Source: Boletus sp. NGJ
Lineage: Eukaryota > Basidiomycota > Agaricomycetes > Boletales > Boletaceae
Direction: 5' to 3'
DNA length: 64,000 bases
Assembly (NCBI GenBank): GCA_019096195.1
Contig: JAGTXK010000122.1
Span: 69,501 to 133,500, forward strand
In this document: positions 55,736 to 64,000 of the stretch, one piece after another
Numbering within the stretch: position 1 is the stretch's first letter
How the letters are laid out: the number at the start of each line of letters is the position of its first letter
The notes under the pieces: generated by a model
Told to the model about the DNA's origin: nothing
The model's database searches: none
The model's input: only the letters and a program-made list of their open reading frames with translations
Translations under genes and position numbers: made by a program

Positions 55736-56639
55736 TCAATGCAACCCCGGAAATAGTTTATACTGGACCCTCTCAGCCCATGCCTCCCACTCCCCCTTGA
55801 ACCGTGCTTTCAATGCTCGCTCCTCGTCCCGGATTCTCCACACCGCGCCTACCGTGCTCAGGATGGCGCAAACGAGCGCCAACGTGCGCATCCACACACT
55901 TACCCTCTCAGCGATACCCCAAGATGACACCCCGCTAGAGCTCATCGGTATTTTGAGCGCGTCGAGATGAAGCACGACGAGACCCGTCGTGCACAGGACA
56001 AGCCCTGCATACCCCGGATGCCGGACGAACGCGTAGGGTCCGGTCGTGATGAGCGCGTGGGAATGTCCTAGGCTGTGTGGGTGGTTTCGTGCGCTTTGGT
56101 AAGGTTTGCACGGACCTGTGCCTAGATTGGGGCAGGCGTAGAATTGGTCGAGGGAGCGGTAGGCGGCGCGACGGAGGAGTGCGCCTGTGATGGCGAGTGT
56201 CGTTCCCGTGATGGTCACCAGAGGTAACGGCGGCAGGAAAGGTAGGGGAAATGATGAGGGTAGGTCCTGGCCCATTCCCGATGTCGGAGGTCTGATCCAG
56301 GCGAGGAATGCGCTCGTAGTAGGGATAGAGATGGAAAGTGAAAGCACGGGGGATGAGGCGGCAGGGACGTATGGCGCAAGCAAGACGAGCGTGTCTGTGA
56401 CCGCGGACGCCCAGTAGAGGCCCTAGGGATTCAAACGTGGAGAACATGAGGACGGGGGGACGGGAATGGGTAGACGCACGGACCTTTGTGAGCACGGCGG
56501 TGATGAACCGAGCCGTGGCGCGGATGGCGCGCCTGTTATCAGCTGTGTCTGGATCTGGATCGGGTGTGAATGGGATGGGAATAGTGGGCGGCGACATGGA
56601 GATATGGAACGCGAGCGCTGCAGCGAGAGTCGTGGTCAT
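55736..56639 (-). CDS. Isoprenylcysteine O-methyltransferase (ICMT)-like membrane protein
   Basis: Two exons: 56,639-56,484 (MTTTLAAALAFHISMSPPTI ... ITAVLTK) and 56,422-55,736 (GLYWASAVTDTLVLLAPYVP ...), 280 residues. Hydrophobic segments lie near the start, around LVTITGTTLAITGALL, GLVLCTTGLVVLHLDAL and TLALVCAILSTVGAVW. The C-terminal signature HALITTGPYAFVRHPGYAGL and RDEERALKARFKGEWEAWA matches the ICMT/PEMT family, in which the H-P-x-Y and E-E residues bind S-adenosylmethionine and the substrate head group in the ER membrane. It may methylate prenylated CaaX proteins (pheromone, Ras, Rho types) or act on another small substrate, since agaricomycetes carry several diverged ICMT-like genes. 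An upstream in-frame ATG at 56,744 is possible but adds an atypical leader. Tail-to-tail with the NADAR gene. Confidence 0.8.
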
Positions 56640-56954
56640 GATGGTGTTGAGTTGCGCAGAGAAAAGGTTCTTGAAAGTTTGATGGGCATGGCACTGCGAA
56701 CGTGATGAGGAGGTGTGATATGGCCGGACCGAGACCGTGGTCAATTATAACGCCACTGTACTTAGGTGAGCAGACTGTCTACTGCAGCCCTTTGATGAAA
56801 CGTTGACGGGGCCAATTAATATGTACAGTTCGTACTATGTACTTACACGCCAACGATACTATGTTTTGTACGACTCAGTACGGGCGACAGTATAACTGCA
56901 AGTATATTTATGCGTTGAAATCGACGAGGATCGTTGCAAACACGATGGATATAC

Positions 56955-58796
56955 TCAAACCCCCTCTGCAATGAGCCTCTCCGGGTTCTCCACCCACCCC
57001 CGCCACGTCTCCACAAACGCAGCCAATTCAGCCCCCTCGACGACCCGATGATCCGCACTCCAACTCACGTCCACCTTGAGCCGTCTTTCCCCATGCCCAC
57101 CCGTCGCATCCCACACCCCCTCACTCACATCCCACACCCATCGCGCTCGTCCGATCGCCACGATCGCCACACCACCCCCAGGGACAAGCACCGGGCTCGC
57201 GTGCTCTCCCTGCCCGATCGCACCAACGTTGCTCACGCTAATCGTCCCGCCCCGTCGTGGCATCTCGCGCGGCGTCAGTCCACATGGGACTTGGCGACCC
57301 AGATACGCGAGGTGCGCCACACGCGAGGCGAGCCCGTGGATCGAGAGCGTCTGTGCGGCGCCGATCATCGGCGTGTAGAGTCCTGTCGGGGTGGTCAGTG
57401 CCAGGGTGACGTCAGCTGTGGGTCGAACGGTGAGTGTCGGCTTGTAATTCGCGCTCGCGAGCGATGCGGGGGTGATGGACGCGCGGAAGAGGGGCCATTC
57501 CATCATGGCATTGGCGAGCGTTTTGAGCAGGAATGGGAGATATGTCAGTTTGGAAAACGTAGCGCCTTCTGGGATGGATGGCGGGCCGGGTGCCGGGTGG
57601 AGCGCGGATGGGTTGACCATGTGTGACGCGCGCAAGCGCACTGGGGTCGATGATGGCGGTAGGTAATGGGCTGGGATGTTCGCATTCAACAACGGTAGCA
57701 CGCCATGGTAGCGCGTAAGATCCAGCGAGGTAGCGTATCTATACCAGACGTCAATAATATATTGCTCGTCGACATGAAAACACGTACCCAAATCTGGGTA
57801 TCTCGAGACTCTGAGAAACATGGATAGGATAATCAGCCACGCTAACGAGACGACTGCGAGACGGCGCACCTGTGCCATCGCCTTCCACATTCCATACCGC
57901 GTCCTGCCCAACTCGACCACGACATCCTTGTCCTCTGCCTGAACTGCCTGGCTCGCCGTTCCTGCTTCTACCCCAGGGACGAAACGTCCTCGAGCAATGA
58001 ACGCCTCAACGTCTTTCTTCTCGACACGTCCGTCCCGTCCACTGCCCGGTGTGAGAGCAGCAATATCAACGCCCTGCTGACGCGCAAAGTGGCGCACGGA
58101 AGGCGTAGCAAGAGCATGGTCCGACACCGACGACGCAAACGACATCGACCCCGTATTCGTTGGATCGAGCGGATGCTTGTTGTCCGTACGTCGTACGCTC
58201 ACCTCCGCATCACCTTCCACCTCGCCCCGCTCCCAACGCCTCGTCCCGCTCCCCTCCACCGACACGACCGGATCTTGTGTCCTCTCTGCGATAGGCGTAG
58301 GCGTCACCGACGCGTCCGGGTTCGCCTGCGGAAGATCCTCCTCCTCCTCCTCGACCTCGATAACACACAGCCCGGCGCCTACTTTCGCAATCTCGCCTTC
58401 CTGCACCAAGAGGTGCTTCACGACACCGTCAAACGGCGACGTAATCTCGACGCTCGCCTTGTCGCTCTGGACCTCGCACAGCGCATCGAAACTCTGCACG
58501 GACGACCGTTCCTTGACCGACCTGCAAAAAAAAAAAAAAAAAAAGACGGCACCGCGTGGATTCAGTCGAGGTTAGAAAATAGGTGCAAAGCAATAGGCAA
58601 AGAGAGAGAAAAGTGCGTCGACGGACCACTTGAGGACTTCGCATTCGGTGATGCCTTCGCCGATGTCGGCGAGCTTGAAGGTGTGGAGGACTTTGCGGAC
58701 GGCGAGGAGGGCATGGGCGGTGTGGAAGTGGGTGCGGAGGAGAGGACCACGGACGAGGGCGCGTTGGATTCGAATGGACACATTCATCGTGAGCAT
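56955..58796 (-). CDS. Branched-chain 2-oxoacid dehydrogenase E2 (dihydrolipoyl transacylase), mitochondrial
   Basis: Core of the mitochondrial complex degrading Leu, Ile and Val keto acids. Four exons: 58,796-58,627, 58,521-57,870, 57,810-57,788 (23 nt) and 57,738-56,955, 542 residues in frame. The ATG at 58,796 gives an Arg-rich, acid-free leader (MLTMNVSIRIQRALVRG), a likely mitochondrial presequence; an ATG at 58,826 is too close to the TATA. Lipoyl domain: FKLADIGEGITECEVLKW ... CEVQSDKASVEITSPFDG with the lipoylated Lys in SDKAS. Peripheral-subunit-binding domain: ATPSVRHFARQQGVDIAALT, GSGRDGRVEKKDVEAF. Catalytic domain: KAMAQSLEIPRFGYATSLDL, GGTISVSNVGAIGQGEHASP, and the terminal SADHRVVEGAELAAFVETW. 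The DHRxxDG motif has Glu for Asp (DHRVVEG). The linker is Asp/Glu- and Pro/Ser/Thr-rich as usual. E2 of this complex fits better than pyruvate or 2-oxoglutarate E2 because of the single lipoyl domain plus binding domain. Confidence 0.88.
58525..58542 (-). repeat. T18-type tract directly before an acceptor site
   Basis: A run of about 18 A on the + strand (T on the gene strand) forms the polypyrimidine tract of intron 1 of the E2 gene, ending TTTTTTGCAG. Confidence 0.85.
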
Positions 58797-58854
58797 GACA
58801 TGGACCGTAAACGCAACGAAAGACAAGATCCGATCGCCCAGTGGGGGGACTTGA

Positions 58855-58862
58855 TTATATAA
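58855..58862 (-). promoter_or_regulatory. TATA-like box of the E2 gene
   Basis: TTATATAA, about 60 bp upstream of the ATG at 58,796 on the minus strand; supports that start over the one at 58,826. Confidence 0.4.
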
Positions 58863-59331
58863 GAGCTGGTCTCACGAACGAGCGCGTCTCGGGCCGGGGT
58901 CAAAAGGTACTTGGCGTAGATCCGTACACCCAACCTCAGGGGGCCCGTACAGTTTATAGCGTACTAACCGCTCATGACTACTCCTGTAGACCGGACTTGG
59001 TCACAGTGCTTGACTCGATCCAAATGTTGAACGATTCGATCGGCCCTCACCCTGCAACTTGAACGAGCCTCAGTACTAGCTGGCAGGCTCTATGGAAGGA
59101 GCTATCACCATGACCGTCGTGTCTCCCATACGTTCCAGTGCAAGTGCAAGAATGTTCAGATCTCAACAACCCGAAAGCAAGACTGTTATATACGGACCCT
59201 CAGTTACAGGACTTACAGTACAGCATGTAAATTTTCTCGATTATAGAGACAGGCTAAATCCTTTCTCAAATAGATACAACGACACTATGAAAAGCCCATT
59301 CTCTATCGACATGGGGTTTCAGAGGATACAT
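58863..59331. other. Intergenic region
   Basis: Spacer between the E2 gene and the membrane-protein gene; no gene recognised. Confidence 0.4.
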
Positions 59332-60481
59332 TTACGCTGCATACCCATCAATGTTTTTCGTCACTTCGTCAGGGCCTCCCAGCGTAACCGAAGTGCCGGC
59401 AAACCGCATCTTGCCCAAGTCGTCCGACCCCCGAGTTGTCATCACACGTGTCGCAGTCTCCGTCGTCCAACCTTTACCCTGTGAGATCCGGAACACGATG
59501 AGTAGCGTGGCAATAGTCTGTCATGATTGATGAGAAAAGAAGACAGTAGAACATCCGAACAAAACCCAAACCTGGATTTGGCTCAATGACTGTAGGAACA
59601 CCTGCGACACTGCATTTCCAATCGCGAACAGGGCCAGAAAAGCGATGGAAACGGCAGAGTAGAGCGAGGCAGATTCGATGGTCATCGCTGTAATGGACGT
59701 GTATTGCGTCCCGTATTTTGAACCCAGCACGGAAACGATGCGATGTCTCATGGTCAGCAAACGAAGAACGATGGCAATGGTAAGAATGATGTTCAAGGCG
59801 AGCGAGAGGCTGAAAAAAGGCAGCGTAAAATTGATACCGCCCGTGACATAGGGATTCGTGGTCGACACTTGAATGAGGAACATGATCCCCATGACTGCAT
59901 TTCCATAGCGACTGTCAGCCATTCTCACAAGCTTGGAATGAAAATACTGACCCACCGACCCTGCGAGCATCAGGCAAGGGAAGAACACCACGATCCAGAT
60001 AGGGAGCCGACATTCCTGATAAATGACTTTGAAACGCCACACCTGACGTTGGGATAAGCCGTCAAGTAGACCATCTGAGCTCATGCATACTGACCACCAA
60101 AGCGTCGGACAACCAGTTGGACAGGACAAACGCTGCGTTGCCCGTATCGTCTATAGGGATTGAGAACATATTGTTCTCGTACGCGCTTGGACCACCCGGA
60201 TAATTACGATCGTCGATGAACGCCATTTGCGTGAATGCCGCGAGTGAGATCATGAAGATGGTACCGAGAACGAAGGAGAGGGTGATGTAAATCAGCAGAG
60301 GTAACCGTTTTCTGAACTCCACGTGGTTTTTCGCGCCAGTGAGCGAATGGAAGGACAAAAAGTATAGCGCGGCGGTGATACCGTAGGCGATGGAGCTGAT
60401 AATGACACCTTGAAGCCAGCATCTCTCCGAGAAGAGAGTTTGAGCGTCTTCACTTGGGACCCAACTCGAGTTGGACGACAT
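59332..60481 (-). CDS. Multi-pass (probably seven-helix) membrane protein, agaricomycete family
   Basis: Four exons: 60,481-60,095, 60,042-59,952, 59,894-59,572 and 59,517-59,332, 328 residues in frame. Hydrophobic helices: VIISSIAYGITAALYFLSF; LLIYITLSFVLGTIFMISL; a loop with FIDDR and NNMFSIPIDDTGNAAFVLSN; LPIWIVVFFPCLMLAGSVVM; FTLPFFSLSLALNIILTIAI; SASLYSAVSIAFLALFAIG; QTIATLLIVFRISQ. It ends in a cytosolic-looking tail (GKGWTTETATRVMTTRGSDD, then LGKMRFAG). This topology and the short NWLSD...V.R...I pattern at the exon 1/2 boundary are typical of a large agaricomycete family of orphan seven-helix proteins; no ligand or partner is known. The start is supported by WVPSEDAQTLFSERC after MSSNSS. 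A truncated copy of exon 1 lies at 8,093-8,482. Confidence 0.8.
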
Positions 60482-62348
60482 GTCAGCTGGGAAGGATGAT
60501 CAGCAGTGAGGGGGGGAGTGAGTATATGCCTTGACCATGGTGACCTGGCTGATAACCTGCCTGTTTCCAATGATGGCAGTGCACCAGACTTATCCGAACA
60601 TCCAACAGTCTGCCAGACGACTCTGATCTGTCACTCACCTTGCCGCGCCTGAAGCAGGACTTTTACGCCTCATGTTGCCTCGATACAGCATCCGTTTGAT
60701 AACGGTTGCCTATTTCGAGTAGCTCTGCTGGAAGAGTCAGTGTTTGAACCTTGCCACTGGCCGCGTCGGGTCCGTGACTCTAGCCACCGTGGGCTCTGAA
60801 CGTTCTGAACTGTCTGTGGCGACGTTGTTCGGAAATAATTAATAACCCTTCATACTGATGAATTGCATTCGTTGAATGATCTGCCTTCCAAATAGATCCA
60901 TTCATCTCGCCTCTGATTTGACCGAGCCCGATATCCAGCGATAGAGGCGCGCGGGGATTTATTTTATCGACTCGCATGAGCTCGTATGTTCGTCGTTGCG
61001 ATTATGACGCTGTGCCTTGTGCCTAACCGGGGACGTATGTTGCAACGACAATATTGGCACAGCCCAGTCACTCTCGTATACCAACCGGGCCAGCTTTTTG
61101 AGCAGCTTCACTCAGTCTATTAAATATAAGTGAACCTCATGATCCGAGTCATCGCCCCATGATTTCCGTTGTGGCTAACCGTCCAAGCACGACTCTAAAC
61201 GGCGTGTGGTCTAATGTTACACACGTCACGTCATGTAGATGCGAGTTACGAGGTAACGTTTTTCGCAGTCGACGGAATTTCTCCAAGAGTGAACAATATT
61301 AATCGGTCGTTTGGTCAGTTAATTGGGATGCGCCGCGGTCTAATCCGCGGACATATCACGCCACGATTTGTCAATGTATTTGTGATTGTTTCAGGCAGTG
61401 AAGCGATGTCATGACGTTGAAGTCTGTTACTGCGCGTGTGTAACGGACTCACTAGACTCATCCGAACGAAGGCAAGGCTCCAGGTGACGCGGCCACCGCA
61501 CGACACTATTACTAGTTCAACTCGCCCTCTTGACGAGCCTTTCGTATTAATTCTTCGTACTCCCCCAGTTGTCACACAGTCCTAAAAGTTTCACAATATT
61601 GCCTTTACCTAGTTCTTTCCCTGTCTGACACTCTTCTTCGTGTGATTATCACTGCCTTTCATCCGGGTGCACTGTGAGTGTCACAGCGTGAGTCGGTGTT
61701 GTTGAGGCAGTGCACTTGCTGGTTTTGCAGCCGAAAATGTTCGTCACAAAGGCATGTGATGCTACGTGGCAAGGAGGTCAGCAGTCCGCCATCGTCAATG
61801 TATCGTCATTCAGCCCCAGAGCTGGCCTGGGCCTCTCATCATGTCATGACACAGCTTCGCCAATCCTGACGAACAACGTCATACTCGCTTTCAGCCTTTC
61901 CTGTTGGGTCGACCAAATGTTCTATTTTCGCGTGTTGATATTGCACAAAGCTGGCTGGCGCAAATAATTCATGCAAGGCTTCATGGGCTGAGACGGCGGC
62001 TCGCGAGAACTGACAGATGGCATGCATCGATGATGCCCAGACACTCGAGCTGGTGGAGAAGTGTGATCGTATAAATGTCGGTTTTTCCGCGCCTTGGGCC
62101 GGGGAAGATGACTGTGTGCCTCCTGGCCTGGGCCTAGGCTAGCGGAACGAGTGCGTCGAACTCAGCTATTATCCTTGTCCGACTCGATGTTATACACAGA
62201 TCTTTATGAGCCCGTATCCACGGAACTCGGCTGGAACTCGTGGTCACTGCAAGTTTCAACTTGAACGGCACACTACCTAGGGCCCTGTTGTGCCGCTGCG
62301 CGCTGCAGTAGCTATGGCCACTGAGTCGATCTATACCCCGTTGTCAAT
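60482..62348. other. Gene-poor intergenic region
   Basis: No exon, RNA gene or transposon remnant was recognised. One short perfect inverted repeat, CCGCGGTCTAATCCGCGG near 61,334-61,351, could form a hairpin. Confidence 0.45.
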
Positions 62349-63241
62349 CTACGAAGCGATTCTCGTCAACGTTTCCCTCACCACGGGCTCATGCCACGTA
62401 AACAACAGATGATCGTGCAGCGCATCCTTGGCCTCGTAAAAAGTTACAGCCTGTCCTTTGCACTCTCCCTCCCCCAGATCCCTTGCCATCTTCCACCACA
62501 ACGTCCGAATTGAATCTGACAACGGCTCCGCACCCCCCCCCCCCCAACACCAACGTCCTCGGGAACCCTTGAAATCGTACATCGATGCCGGACTCGCCCA
62601 TGCATTTTTTTCTGCGAACCCGAGTCCGAATGGGCCCAGAAAAGCCATCTTGCCATAGTTCACCGCGCGCACGTGGACCAGCTCCGCAGTACCTACATAT
62701 TTAATCCACCGAAAACTGGCTTGCAAGGGAACTCAGCAGCCCGTCGTTTGACGGACCAGAGTCCGCCCAAGGCGAGAGAAGGAGTAAACCACTTGGCATC
62801 TGCGACTGTCTGAAATCAGAATGATAATCCGCAGTCTCTTGCTTAAATACCCGTATCATTGCCAAGTGCAGAATCCCCTTGCACAATCACATCTTCGGGC
62901 CGAAACCGAAACCGTTCTAAACTACCCCGCCAACGCGTCCAACAGTGCTCAATTGAGTCAGCGGGGTGGGCAGAGAGTTGCATGTAGCTGCCGCCGTGGA
63001 GACGGTAGCGGACATTGTCGCCTGTTTGGTGTGATGCACCAGCGGGGAGGGTGGTGTTGCGGTCGACCCAGTATCCGGGGATGCGAGTGCAAGTGACATT
63101 GGCGGCGCGGGTGAGGTCGAGGATGCTCCCGGTGATGCGATGGGGGACAGGATCAACCCAGACTGATTTGACGCCTGGACCGGACGCCGGGACGCGATGG
63201 CGTGGTGGGTCGGGAAATGGACCGGTTCTGTTACGTTGCAA
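62349..63241 (-). pseudogene. Decayed alpha/beta-hydrolase (HSL-like esterase) gene
   Basis: Blocks on the minus strand match an agaricomycete esterase family in order: VKSVWVDPVPHRITGSILDL, VTCTRIPGYWVDRN, LPAGASHQTGDNVRYRLHGG with SYMQLSAHP (oxyanion-hole HGG region), FRPEDVIVQGDSALGN (GxSxG-type nucleophile elbow), SGLLLLSPWADSGPSNDG, NAWASPASMYDFKG, ALHDHLLFTWHEP (region of the catalytic His). The roughly 50 residues usual between HPAD and the PEDVIV block are missing, stops follow GNDTGI, and the next block is in another frame. A 13-base C run at 62,533-62,545 (G on the gene strand) sits where the family reads GGAE and shifts the frame. No N-terminal membrane segment was found. Not functional as it stands. 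Confidence 0.7.
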
Positions 63242-63785
63242 GAAACGTCAACAGAAATCCCTTGTGAAAAGCGCAAGTCTACGGATGGGTAGACGCGATA
63301 CAGACTCGGATGTCGGAATACGGCCGGGTGATCGACAACCCGGGCGCCGGGACTCCGCTATGATGGCATGACCGAGGGTGAGCACTGACTCGCCACCAAT
63401 ATGTCTGAAAAGTGTGGTAGAGACACCTGCCAGAGGCTGGTAAGGTTATATAATTACTTGCGCAGTTCGTAGACCATTTATAAAGCCAGTGTGGGCTGAG
63501 GGCCATGGCATCAATTACTATATATACTAGTACAATTTGTGTGATGAGAGCTCTCCGATTGGTCGTGTTTTCTTGAACGATCTTGACTAGCGACTCTTGT
63601 CCACGACGACGGATCATGGAACCATGAATAATGACACAACGTGTGTCTCTGACTCCGGCACCCTGGCACGCACGTTCGTTGTTCGCCGCACTCTCAGCGC
63701 AGTTCACACCAACAGTTCGCATCATTCAAAATGCTGATCACTCGCACGGAATCCGGCCTTGAGCCGTGAGTCACCCATCATCGTG
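63242..63785. other. Promoter region between the hydrolase relic and the phosphatase gene
   Basis: A TTTATAAAG box near 63,476-63,484 and a TATATATAC run near 63,519-63,527 are candidate core-promoter elements; both lie more than 250 bp from the phosphatase ATG, so neither is assigned firmly. Confidence 0.35.
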
Positions 63786-64000
63786 ATGCTACAACTCACC
63801 CTTCTCGTGGCAGTTGCAACCGCCTTCCTCGGCGTTGACGCCCAGTTCATCGACCTCACCAACAGTTCCACTCCCTGGTCGTGTCTTGCAGAGTCCACTG
63901 GCGTGCACGTTCCTGGATCTGTTCCCTGCAATCCTTATGAACCCCTCCAGCAGCACCTCGCCTTTGCTGGCCCGACCGGTATGACCGTCAGCTGGAGCAC
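63786..64000 (+). CDS. Secreted purple acid phosphatase, 5' end (cut by the right edge)
   Basis: From the ATG at 63,786 the frame reads a signal peptide (MLQLTLLVAVATAFLGVDAQ), then FIDLTNSSTPWSCLAESTGV and a proline/cysteine-rich stretch leading to QQHLAFAGPTGMTVSWST. The last block is the start of the N-terminal fibronectin-like domain of plant/fungal purple acid phosphatases (Q.RLA.AGP.GM.VSW.T). These enzymes release phosphate from organic phosphates outside the cell using a Fe(III)-M(II) centre; the metallophosphoesterase domain itself lies beyond the window. Only 71 codons are visible. Phosphate-starvation control is usual for the family but no such site could be verified here. Confidence 0.8.
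   Translation, partial: MLQLTLLVAVATAFLGVDAQFIDLTNSSTPWSCLAESTGVHVPGSVPCNPYEPLQQHLAFAGPTGMTVSWS

Noticed and set aside
57076-58575. Plus-strand frames rich in Arg, His and Pro
   Set aside because: Antisense shadows of the E2 coding sequence in G+C-rich codons.
61334-61351. CCGCGG hairpin as a terminator or operator
   Set aside because: Perfect 6-bp arms with a 6-base loop, but intrinsic terminators of this kind are bacterial and no transcript end is expected here.
1-64000. tRNA or rRNA genes
   Set aside because: I looked for B-box-like GGTTCGANNC stretches with matching acceptor arms and found none convincing; a tRNAscan or covariance-model search would settle it.

Overview
The window reads as nuclear DNA of a filamentous basidiomycete, most likely an agaricomycete. 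The genes are dense, on both strands, and cut by many 45-70 bp GT-AG introns, often with micro-exons. The gene content fits: an F-box/leucine-rich protein, a HET-domain protein, a GH55 exo-beta-1,3-glucanase, a secreted 'glycopeptide' protein, Plavaka-type transposase remains and a chromodomain-bearing Ty3/Gypsy element. I cannot name the genus.

Left arm (1-13 kb): the 3' half of a GH13 maltase-type alpha-glucosidase; a secreted cysteine-containing glycopeptide-family protein with a long Ser/Thr/Pro tail; an F-box protein; a truncated copy of the first exon of a membrane-protein gene whose intact relative lies at 59-60 kb; a small RS-rich nuclear protein; and two decayed tandem copies of an S9 (prolyl-oligopeptidase-like) peptidase gene. 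The second peptidase copy ends at a 20-bp perfect palindrome.

Repeat island (13-35.7 kb): A+T-richer and almost free of host genes. It starts with unusual satellites: CATAGT-type and ACTATG-type arrays in inverted orientation around GTGTAG-type and (GGATTA)n arrays. After these come a Ulp1-protease-like relic, a degenerate repeat-family gene, a Ty3/Gypsy chromovirus (18,990-27,325, TSD CCCAC, two LTRs about 98% identical by eye) inserted into that gene, a solo LTR of a related family (30,850-31,750), and a Plavaka-type transposase relic (34.2-34.9 kb).

Right arm (36-64 kb): ordinary gene space. An unrecognised protein, a HET-domain protein, the eIF2-alpha kinase GCN2 (RWD, pseudokinase, kinase, HisRS-like and C-terminal parts all visible), a secreted GH55 glucanase, a NADAR-domain protein with a C-terminal double cysteine motif, an isoprenylcysteine-methyltransferase-like membrane enzyme, the lipoyl E2 subunit of the branched-chain 2-oxoacid dehydrogenase, a four-exon multi-pass membrane protein, a decayed alpha/beta-hydrolase gene, and the start of a secreted purple acid phosphatase running off the right edge.

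The genes do not form one pathway. Two themes recur: secreted carbohydrate, phosphate and cell-wall enzymes (maltase, GH55, phosphatase, glycopeptide), and birth-and-death of gene families (S9 peptidase, alpha/beta-hydrolase and membrane-protein relics). Exon boundaries were placed by eye from splice consensus and protein-family continuity and may be off by a few bases.
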